A stretch of DNA of 5,276 nucleotides. It comes from Thermoprotei archaeon. GTDB lineage: Archaea > Thermoproteota > Thermoprotei_A > Sulfolobales > Desulfurococcaceae. Made by a program: the position numbers and the translations under genes. The notes beneath the pieces were generated by a model. The model had not been told where the DNA came from. It made no database searches and saw nothing but the letters and a program-made list of their open reading frames with translations. Location of the stretch: assembly GCA_003661825.1 (NCBI GenBank), contig QMWW01000085.1, positions 1 through 5,276 on the forward strand. The letters are read 5' to 3'. Positions 1-4,866 of the stretch are shown piece after piece; the stretch's first letter is position 1, and each line of letters begins with the position of its first letter.

Positions 1-384
1 GAGCTATATAGAAGTATTGCAGAAGAGCATAACTGGGGCTATAGTACTACCGAGGTAGGGACTCCAAGGCTAATAGCGAGGACTAGTAGCGGAGACGTAG
101 TGGTAGAACTATACGAGAATTTTATGGATATCCACGTACCCGAAGAGATTTTAGCTAGAGCTAAATCCGTTAAGCTAGGTGGAGTGAAGTTTAGAGTACT
201 TCATCCAGAGCAGTACTTTGTACTGAAGGCTAGACAGGGTGTAGACCTAGATAAGCTCTCTAGATATGCGCAGTTGCTCAAGAGAATAGACCAGAAACTA
301 ATAAGAGAGTCTATCAATTGCTATCCTCGTGATGAACAAGAGCTCATAGCTGAAAGGCTTAGAAGCATAGGTCTAAGGATCTAG
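1..384 (+). CDS. C-terminal part of a probable nucleotidyltransferase-fold protein (5' end outside window)
   Basis: The frame is open from base 1 to the TAG at 382-384, giving 127 residues, so the gene begins upstream of the window. The ATG at 100 is internal and should not be taken as the start. The visible part has a beta-strand-like segment (VVVELYENFMDIHVPEE), then the pattern GGVKFRVLHPEQYFVLKARQG followed by LDKLSRYAQLL and a charged helical tail. This 'strand, then LxPEx(3)LKxR, then D-rich helix' layout resembles the second half of MNT/AbiEii-like or DUF6036-type nucleotidyltransferases. The catalytic GS-x-D motif would lie outside the window, so activity cannot be judged. No link to the metal or methanofuran genes is evident. 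The family call is by remembered pattern only and remains tentative; the partial coding call itself is firm. Confidence 0.55.
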   Translation, partial: ELYRSIAEEHNWGYSTTEVGTPRLIARTSSGDVVVELYENFMDIHVPEEILARAKSVKLGGVKFRVLHPEQYFVLKARQGVDLDKLSRYAQLLKRIDQKLIRESINCYPRDEQELIAERLRSIGLRI

Positions 385-534
385 GGATCAGATCAGCGAA
401 GAGCTCATCACGCCTCAGATCCGCCGGAATACATCACAGCTATTTATGGATAAACAGCTTTAGAGAAACTAATCCTTTATGGCGTTCTAACGGGGCATCA
501 TACATGTACTCGGAGAAAAAGCTTATAATTATGC

Positions 535-555
535 TATTATAACATTGTTATAATA
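535..555. promoter_or_regulatory. Perfect 9-bp inverted repeat, candidate operator of the FTR1 gene
   Basis: Arms TATTATAAC (535-543) and GTTATAATA (547-555) are exact reverse complements around the 3-base centre ATT. The right arm overlaps the probable TATA box of the permease gene, so a bound dimer would block TBP/TFB loading. This is the position expected of a repressor site. A near-copy of the right arm and its flank is found upstream: 523-535 and 548-560 match at 12 of 13 positions, 25 bases apart, and TTATAA occurs three times (523, 537, 548). The regulator is unknown; candidates are a DtxR- or Fur-like iron repressor elsewhere or the ArsR-like protein at 1731-2273. The symmetry is directly seen; its role is inferred. 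Confidence 0.5.
548..555 (+). promoter_or_regulatory. Probable TATA box of the FTR1 gene
   Basis: TTATAATA is centred about 26 bases upstream of the ATG at 578. At the usual archaeal TATA-to-start distance, transcription would begin at or next to the start codon, giving a leaderless mRNA. Consistent with this, there is no Shine-Dalgarno sequence of the GGTGA type before the ATG. The region is AT-rich overall, so a neighbouring TTATAA could be used instead. Confidence 0.5.
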
Positions 556-577
556 ATGCTGAAGAGGCTAAACCAGA

Positions 578-1317
578 ATGATAGCTTCTTTTGTCATATC
601 GTTCAGAGAAGCCTTTGAAGCCTTAATCATAGTGGCATTGATCATTACCTACCTGAAGAGAATGAATAAAGAACACCTGGTAGGCTCTGTCGTAATGGGA
701 TCTGCATTAGCAGTCATTGTCAGTATACTGGTAGGTGTGTTCGTGTATTTAACCCCCGTACTAGTCGTGGAGAAAGAGCTGGTAGAAGTAGTTGGAGCGT
801 TTATTGCTGTACCAGTACTAGCTAGTGTGTTGTACTGGATGGCCAGGAAAGGAGCAAGGATCAAGGAAGAGGTTAAGGCAAGGATTGAAAAAGAGTCTCT
901 ACGTGGTAGTAAAGCCTATATAGGTATGGTTAGTTTTGGCTTTATAGTAGTGTTTAGGGAAGGGCTAGAAACAGTTCTCTTTACACTACCTCTTTTACTA
1001 CGAGATTTGCTATCGAGTATAACTGGTCTATCATTGGGTGTTTTAGCCAGCTTAACGGTATCATACGCAGTACTGCGCTACGGAGTTAGGATGGATTTGA
1101 AGAAGTTTTCTACGCTACAAGCATAATTCTTGTACTCGTAGCAGGTGGTATACTAGGCTATGGCGTACACGAGCTACTAAAATATGCTGAGAAAAGAGGC
1201 TTAGAAACAGGTATTTGGGGCCATCCTATATATAGCCTAGGGATCGATGAGAAAAGCGTTTTCCACGAAGAAAACATTGTAGGCTCCGTATTAGCGGTTT
1301 TAATAGGCTTTCCTTAA
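578..1317 (+). pseudogene. FTR1-family high-affinity iron permease, interrupted by a -1 frameshift
   Basis: This is a membrane permease of the FTR1/EfeU family, which moves ferric or ferrous iron across the cytoplasmic membrane. Both hallmark REXXE iron-binding helices are present: REAFE at residues 10-14 in the first membrane helix and REGLE at 127-131. Hydrophobic segments lie at roughly 2-26, 35-60, 68-89, 115-140 and 148-167. The initial frame stops at 1124-1126 after only 182 residues. From about 1108 the frame one base back stays open and encodes the rest of the family pattern: FYATSIILVLVAGGILGYGVHEL, then GIWGHPIYSL, to TAA at 1315-1317. Joining LKKF (ending 1108) to FYATS gives about 246 residues, and adding one T to the TTTT at 1106-1109 would restore it. 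Even repaired, it appears to lack the last membrane helix of typical members. The cause may be true mutation, sequencing error or, less likely, programmed slippage. The family call is firm. Confidence 0.88.
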
Positions 1318-1680
1318 GCTATCAGTGCTAATAGACAGCGGATTAAATACTACTGATACGCTCTTAGCTACATGTGAAACCTTTACATCTATAACCCCTG
1401 GCAAGCGCCTAAGTTTATCTTCGATAATGGGTTCTTCGTCTACTGATATGTTCTCGAGAGTAAAGTAGAGCTCTTCTTTGAATACATTGTATCCTAGATT
1501 CCTGATAGCCCTCACTATATCCTTCAACGATACGCGGCTAGGATTGTAAACTACTTGAGCTTCTTCGCCAGCGAAATTAATCATCACTTCGACTATACCG
1601 TCTAGCTCTCTAAGCTTATTCTCTATAGTCGTTCTATAGTTGTTGCACAGGATGCACAGTGCATACCCAATGATCTTCAT
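1300..1680 (-). CDS. Small protein with two HMA-like metal-binding repeats
   Basis: This 126-residue soluble protein has two ferredoxin-like HMA (heavy-metal-associated) repeats. Repeat 1 (about 2-68) has the CxxC site C9-I-L-C12 at the usual place after the first strand, followed by TTIENKLRELDGIVEV and the ending IVRAIRNLGYNV. Repeat 2 (about 70-126) has the same fold pattern (IIEDKLRRLPGVIDVKV, VVFNPLSISTDSLRKAY) but no cysteines and stops before the final strand. HMA domains carry Cu(I) or similar soft metals in chaperones and P-type ATPases; here the partner is unknown. I chose the ATG at 1680, not the in-frame ATG at 1731, because homology begins at MKIIGYALC and a TATA-like box (1706-1712) lies inside the longer version. 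The gene converges on the FTR1 gene with an 18-base tail overlap and is divergent from the ArsR-like regulator, suggesting shared metal control. Confidence 0.78.
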   Translation of the reverse strand: MKIIGYALCILCNNYRTTIENKLRELDGIVEVMINFAGEEAQVVYNPSRVSLKDIVRAIRNLGYNVFKEELYFTLENISVDEEPIIEDKLRRLPGVIDVKVSHVAKSVSVVFNPLSISTDSLRKAY

Positions 1681-1705
1681 CTCCTCATCCTGGGTGCAAA
1701 GACCC

Positions 1706-1712
1706 TTATATT
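1706..1712. promoter_or_regulatory. Shared TATA-like box between HMA protein and regulator
   Basis: TTATATT on the plus strand reads AATATAA on the minus strand. Its centre is about 29 bases from the minus-strand ATG at 1680 and about 22 bases from the plus-strand TTG at 1731. One box may therefore serve both divergent genes, with very short or absent leaders on both sides. This is inferred from spacing alone. Confidence 0.4.
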
Positions 1713-1730
1713 CATTACTTGGTGTAATCA
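1712..1730. promoter_or_regulatory. Imperfect inverted repeat, candidate autoregulatory operator
   Basis: TCATTAC (1712-1718) and GTAATCA (1724-1730) form an inverted repeat with one mismatched pair around the 5-base spacer TTGGT. It lies between the shared TATA-like box and the start of the ArsR-like regulator, where an autorepressor would bind. The right part also contains GGTG (1721-1724), which could act as a Shine-Dalgarno site 6 bases before the TTG start. Short symmetry in AT-rich DNA can arise by chance. Confidence 0.35.
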
Positions 1731-2273
1731 TTGGAGAAAATACCGCTAATAGTAAGACTTAGCGAGGCAAGGGCTCTATCAGACGAAGTGAGAGTCTTCA
1801 TTCTAGATCTACTGTCGAAGAAGCCTATGAGCGTTCACGAAATAGCAGAGGAATTAGAGAAAAAAGGTATGTATAAGAACATAAATACTATAAGGTACCA
1901 CATACAGGTTCTCAAGGAAGCAGGTCTTATAGAACTAGTAACTACTAAAGAGGTTAAAGGTGGTGTTCTTAAGTATTATGCTGCAAAGAGGAAAGTATAC
2001 CCAGTGGAAGTCCCCGAAGATATAGAGGAGAAGTTACAACCAGTAGTTAGACAAGCGTACAGTGATTTAAAAAGAGTTGTCCTCAACTTAATGAATAAGC
2101 ATAGAGATACAATAGTTGAAGTAGCTAAGAAGTTGAAACCCTGTCCTTACTGTATAACCAAGCACTCTGCAGAATACGTTGTACTAGACGCGTTGAGATG
2201 CGCACTAGGCCGTGTAATATCTGATCCTGAGGTAAAGAGTGAGCTAGAGAAGTTTGAAGTAGAAGAAGTGTAG
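1731..2273 (+). CDS. Winged-helix (ArsR-like) transcriptional regulator with C-terminal CPYC-x3-H motif
   Basis: This is a 180-residue DNA-binding regulator. The winged helix-turn-helix spans about 11-86: LSDEVRVFILDLLSKKPMS, then HEIAEEL, the recognition-helix pattern NINTIRYHIQVLKEAGLIE (50-68) and a wing ending in KYYAAKR (81-87). A long helix follows (about 96-135), then C138-P-Y-C141 with H145 and a further C157, which could bind a metal or thiol-reactive ligand. The start is TTG: homology runs almost to the N-terminus, and GGTG stands 6 bases upstream. It is divergent from the HMA protein and follows an iron-permease gene, so metal-responsive control of these neighbours is the natural guess. 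The sensed ligand is not shown. It is clearly a winged-helix regulator; placement in ArsR rather than another winged-helix family is moderately sure. Confidence 0.82.
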   Translation: MEKIPLIVRLSEARALSDEVRVFILDLLSKKPMSVHEIAEELEKKGMYKNINTIRYHIQVLKEAGLIELVTTKEVKGGVLKYYAAKRKVYPVEVPEDIEEKLQPVVRQAYSDLKRVVLNLMNKHRDTIVEVAKKLKPCPYCITKHSAEYVVLDALRCALGRVISDPEVKSELEKFEVEEV

Positions 2274-2301
2274 GAGCGTTCCTCTATACTCTGCGCAGAA
2301 T

Positions 2302-2320
2302 TTAGCTAGGAGAGAGCTAA
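2302..2320. repeat. Inverted repeat in the spacer before mfnF
   Basis: TTAGCT (2302-2307) and AGCTAA (2315-2320) are perfect reverse complements around a 7-base loop. Just upstream is the 10-base perfect palindrome TCTGCGCAGA (2290-2299). They fall in the 84-base spacer between the regulator's stop and mfnF. They could be a weak transcript-end hairpin or a regulatory site for mfnF; there is no T-run to support a terminator. The symmetry is seen; the function is unknown. Confidence 0.35.
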
Positions 2321-2357
2321 GTACTAGTAGTGATATTGTTAACTATAGGGACCCTCA

Positions 2358-3449
2358 ATGTGTACGGTGTATTTGGGGCTAGACATAGGTGGTGCGAATC
2401 TCAAAGCTGTGGCTCTATCGTATAGTGATGGAAAGACGCGTATAGTGGGTTCTATTAGAAGATATCATCCTATCTGGATACGCGGCATAGAGTCTCTAAA
2501 GCTAGAGCTTGAGAACATTAAGAGAGAGCTGGTTGATACTAGTTCTCGTTACGCTGTTGGTGTTACGATGACTGCAGAGCTAAGTGATATATTTAGGACG
2601 AAAACTGAAGGCGTAGAAACCATTACTAAACTAGTTGAATCGATATATAGTGATGCTACAGCTAGGTATTATGTAACGGTCGACGGTAGCTTAGTAGAAG
2701 CCGAGAAAGTCCTACTGGATCCTATAAAAGTTGCTGCCGCGAATTGGGCAGCCAGTGGATGGCTTCTTGAACGAGAATGTAGTAGGCTTAACCTTGGCAA
2801 TATTCTATTCATAGATATAGGGAGTACTACTACAACAATAATACCGATAGTTAACTGTAGAGTCCGCGTAAGAGGCTATACTGATCCAGAGAAGCTCGTG
2901 TACGGAGAGCTAGTATATACTGGGATTTTGAGAGGAAACGTAGCCACAGTGGTTGATAGGGTTCCGTATAAAGGATATTACGCGAGAGTTTCTTCGGAGA
3001 GATTTGCTCTCATGGGAGATGTACACCTAGTTTTAGGCTATATCAGCAACAAGGAGTATACTACGGAGACAGCGGATGGCAGAGGTACTTCACTAGAAGA
3101 AGCTGTTGCTAGGCTCTCTCGCCTCCCCTGCGCTGATCAGAATATGCTGGGTTTCCGAGAAATAGTGGAAATAGCCAGATATATATACGAGAAACAGATC
3201 GAACGAATTTTTGATGCTTTAATGCAAATCAGATCATGGCTTGTTTCACAGAACATAGACCTAGATACATTCACGGTAGTTACGGCTGGAATAGGAGAGT
3301 ACTTAGCCGTAGAAGCCTGTAAGCGAGCAGGCTTTACAAAAGCTATTAGTATAGACGAAATATTGTCTGCAGAGATAGCAGGAGTTCTACCAGCTTATGC
3401 ATCTGCATTGATGGTTGCAGAGAAGATAAGTGGGGCTAGAAGGCCCTGA
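2358..3449 (+). CDS. mfnF: MfnF, aminomethylfuran-tyramine-glutamate synthase of methanofuran biosynthesis (hydantoinase/oxoprolinase-like)
   Basis: In methanogens MfnF condenses aminomethylfuran diphosphate with gamma-glutamyltyramine, forming the ether-linked core of methanofuran. It acts in the cytosol. The protein has an ASKHA (actin-like ATPase) layout: LGLDIGGANLK at 6-16 (first phosphate loop), GVTMTAELSDIFRTKTEGV at 68-86, AANWAASGWLL at 127-137, FIDIGSTTTTIIPI at 151-164 (second phosphate loop), GELVYTGILR at 183-192, RFALMGDVHLVLGY at 215-228 and TADGRG at 238-243. This series is diagnostic of the 'H4MPT-linked C1 transfer pathway protein' family to which MfnF belongs. The 363-residue length is slightly above what I recall for relatives. 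The start is the ATG at 2358; no clear Shine-Dalgarno site precedes it. The stop TGA (3447-3449) overlaps the apparent CTG start of mfnE, so the two are probably translated from one mRNA. Confidence 0.9.
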   Translation: MCTVYLGLDIGGANLKAVALSYSDGKTRIVGSIRRYHPIWIRGIESLKLELENIKRELVDTSSRYAVGVTMTAELSDIFRTKTEGVETITKLVESIYSDATARYYVTVDGSLVEAEKVLLDPIKVAAANWAASGWLLERECSRLNLGNILFIDIGSTTTTIIPIVNCRVRVRGYTDPEKLVYGELVYTGILRGNVATVVDRVPYKGYYARVSSERFALMGDVHLVLGYISNKEYTTETADGRGTSLEEAVARLSRLPCADQNMLGFREIVEIARYIYEKQIERIFDALMQIRSWLVSQNIDLDTFTVVTAGIGEYLAVEACKRAGFTKAISIDEILSAEIAGVLPAYASALMVAEKISGARRP

Positions 3450-4096
3450 TAGTAGTAAAGCTGAGCGGGCACCTGATCAGGGATAAGAAAGCCATACAAG
3501 CACTATTTGGTAAACTATGCTATCTCCTAAAAACGGGTTTTAGGCTAGCTGTTATACCTGGCGGGAGCGTATTTGCTGATTTCATCAGAAACCTCCAAGT
3601 AGAGCTAGGCTTTAGCGATGATATAGCTCACTGGCTTGCAGTTAAGTCCATGGAGCTCTATGGCATATACCTAGCTAGTCATCATTCATGTGCCATTGAA
3701 GTATATAGCTTGGCAGAAATTGATAAAGTGCTCGATCAGGGAAAGATACCTGTGCTCTTACCTTACAGAACACTTAGAGTATACGATGCTCTTCCACATT
3801 CGTGGAGTGTAACGAGTGATTCTATAGCGGTTTATTTAGGTAGGCTCTTAGGATCAGAACTAGTCATCTTATCTAAACCCATAGATGGAATAATTGATAA
3901 GCGTAGAGGCTTGATCAGGACGATATCCTGTAGAGATCTCTCTAGAGAAAAAATGCTGGTTATGGATAAGTTTGCGCTGGAATTAGCGTGCAAGTACAAG
4001 ATAAAGCTAGCAATACTGAATGCCTTCAAACCATGGGTTTTAGAAGATGCTGTACGTATGAAGACAGGGGATTATACCCTAATCCTACCTGAATGA
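3446..4096 (+). CDS. mfnE: MfnE, aminomethylfuran phosphate kinase (amino acid kinase family), apparent CTG start
   Basis: MfnE is an ATP-dependent kinase that turns [5-(aminomethyl)furan-3-yl]methyl phosphate into the diphosphate used by MfnF. Read from the CTG at 3446 it has 216 residues: IVVKLSGHL at 2-10 (N-terminal nucleotide-binding strand and loop), AVIPGGSVFADFIR at 35-48, AHWLAVKSMELYG at 61-73, LLPYRTL at 104-110, HSWSVTSDSIAVYLG at 118-132 and KPIDGI at 144-149. These are all typical of the MfnE branch of amino acid kinases. A start at the first ATG (3650) would delete 68 residues, including the phosphate-binding loops, so it cannot be right. The frame is closed by TAG at 3437-3439, and no ATG, GTG or TTG lies between it and the conserved strand. 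CTG at 3446, overlapping the mfnF stop, is the best candidate. Its 3' end overlaps the convergent mfnB gene by 12 bases. Confidence 0.85.
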   Translation: MIVVKLSGHLIRDKKAIQALFGKLCYLLKTGFRLAVIPGGSVFADFIRNLQVELGFSDDIAHWLAVKSMELYGIYLASHHSCAIEVYSLAEIDKVLDQGKIPVLLPYRTLRVYDALPHSWSVTSDSIAVYLGRLLGSELVILSKPIDGIIDKRRGLIRTISCRDLSREKMLVMDKFALELACKYKIKLAILNAFKPWVLEDAVRMKTGDYTLILPE

Positions 4097-4804
4097 GATG
4101 ATCTCCTCCTTGAGTTCTGTTACAAGCCTTCTCGAGATACTACCGTTTCTACCGCCAATGCAGGCTGCTCCTCTTACACCGACTACGTTGAAACCTAGCT
4201 TAGCGGTTATACGCATATGCTCTTTCTTCAAGCTGCCGGCCAGAGCCGTCATAAGCTTTTTTCTGCGTGCTTTCTCTACAAAGTTTCTTAAATACTCTAG
4301 CCCCAGTAGATCGTATGTGCTTTTTCCCTTCTTAGTAAATGTATCGATCATTACTACCCCAGCCCCTGCCTCTATCGCTATATCGATCACTTTAAGTGGT
4401 TCTATGAACCCTACGCTAGCATGATCAGCGTATCCAACAAGTACCAGCTTAGTCTTCTTGGATCTCTTAATGATTTTTGAGGCTTCTCTACTTATACGTA
4501 GGGCTTCTTCCATGGAAGGCGTAGCTAGTCCTATTTTAACATAGTCTACGCCGAGCTTTGCTGCGGTAAAAGCTACGTACTTAAGCTCTGGACCATATCT
4601 ATCTACATCACCTAGCGCTATACTGGTCTCTACGGAACCAGTGCTCCAATTTCTAACCCTAGATAGAGCTTCTTCAACTAGCTCTAGGTCTGGTAAACCT
4701 AAGCTTCCTCTAGATGGGTCTTTGATATCGATTATATCAGCTCCGCCATAGAGAGCTTCGCCAACTTCTCCCGCGTGTTTTACAGAGATAAGGAGCTTTA
4801 GCAT
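4085..4804 (-). CDS. mfnB: MfnB, (5-formylfuran-3-yl)methyl phosphate synthase
   Basis: MfnB makes the furan ring of methanofuran, condensing two glyceraldehyde-3-phosphate molecules into 4-(hydroxymethyl)-2-furancarboxaldehyde phosphate. It is a TIM barrel of the former DUF556 family. I place the start at the ATG at 4804, giving 239 residues: GGTGA (plus-strand 4810-4814) sits 5 bases upstream and homology begins at MLKLLISVK. In-frame GTG (4813) and TTG (4816) starts are possible but weaker. Counting from this ATG, the motifs are GGADIIDIKDPSRGSLG (20-36, with D26 and K28), YVKIGL with K90, GYAD (124-127), MIDTFTKKGKS with D154 and K158, then LAGSLKKEH and VGVRGAACIGG near the C-terminus. 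D26, K28, K90, D154 and K158 match the known active-site set of Methanocaldococcus MfnB. It is convergent with mfnE and divergent from mobA. Confidence 0.93.
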   Translation of the reverse strand: MLKLLISVKHAGEVGEALYGGADIIDIKDPSRGSLGLPDLELVEEALSRVRNWSTGSVETSIALGDVDRYGPELKYVAFTAAKLGVDYVKIGLATPSMEEALRISREASKIIKRSKKTKLVLVGYADHASVGFIEPLKVIDIAIEAGAGVVMIDTFTKKGKSTYDLLGLEYLRNFVEKARRKKLMTALAGSLKKEHMRITAKLGFNVVGVRGAACIGGRNGSISRRLVTELKEEIISFR

Positions 4805-4809
4805 AGAAG

Positions 4810-4814
4810 TCACC
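4810..4814 (-). promoter_or_regulatory. Shine-Dalgarno site of mfnB that decides its start
   Basis: On the minus strand this reads GGTGA, complementary to the archaeal 16S rRNA 3' end, with 5 bases (CTTCT) before the ATG at 4804. The good spacing favours this ATG over the upstream in-frame GTG and TTG, one of which lies inside the site itself. Confidence 0.6.
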
Positions 4815-4844
4815 AATACCTAGTTTTAATTAGATTTCAACTGC

Positions 4845-4852
4845 TTTATATA
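4845..4852. promoter_or_regulatory. TATA-like box in the mfnB-mobA divergent promoter region
   Basis: TTTATATA on the plus strand reads TATATAAA on the minus strand. On the minus strand, a start of transcription about 26 bases on would fall near 4822, giving mfnB a leader of about 18 bases that contains its GGTGA site; this fits well. On the plus strand the same box would start transcription near 4874, too late for a leader carrying the GAGGTGAT at 4857-4864. mobA may therefore use the TTTTAATT at 4824-4831 instead. This is inferred from spacing only. Confidence 0.45.
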
Positions 4853-4856
4853 CTCA

Positions 4857-4864
4857 GAGGTGAT
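4857..4864 (+). promoter_or_regulatory. Strong Shine-Dalgarno site before mobA
   Basis: GAGGTGAT is a near-full match to the archaeal anti-Shine-Dalgarno sequence. It is only 2 bases from the ATG at 4867 but 8 bases from the in-frame TTG at 4873, so the spacing leaves the exact mobA start open. Confidence 0.5.
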
Positions 4865-4866
4865 GA

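Larger units (their letters stand above)
385..577. other. Intergenic region with no gene seen
   Basis: This 193-base gap separates the partial left gene from the FTR1 gene. No convincing coding frame was seen on either strand. The left two thirds show nothing clear. The right third (about 510-577) becomes very AT-rich and carries the palindrome and TATA-like box described separately. No clear terminator with a T-run follows the left gene. Confidence 0.6.

Noticed and set aside
398..425. Minus-strand GTGATGA followed by CTGA, resembling C and D' boxes of an archaeal C/D guide RNA
   Set aside because: No convincing C' and D boxes follow at proper spacing and the guide interval is short (8 bases), so it is probably chance.
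649..864. Minus-strand open frame of 71 codons
   Set aside because: It lies antisense within the FTR1 gene, with low-complexity Thr/Ser composition typical of a shadow frame.
1692..1705. GGGT/ACCC inverted repeat in the HMA upstream region
   Set aside because: Only four base pairs; too short to support a functional claim.
1681..1731. Longer N-terminus of the HMA protein from the ATG at 1731
   Set aside because: The extra 17 residues lie outside the HMA fold and contain the TATA-like box; the ATG at 1680 fits both promoter spacing and homology.
3832..4029. Minus-strand open frame of 65 codons
   Set aside because: It is antisense to conserved mfnE sequence and has no recognisable features or start signal.
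4098..4424. Plus-strand open frame of 108 codons
   Set aside because: It is antisense to mfnB, which has complete family motifs; composition is that of a shadow frame.
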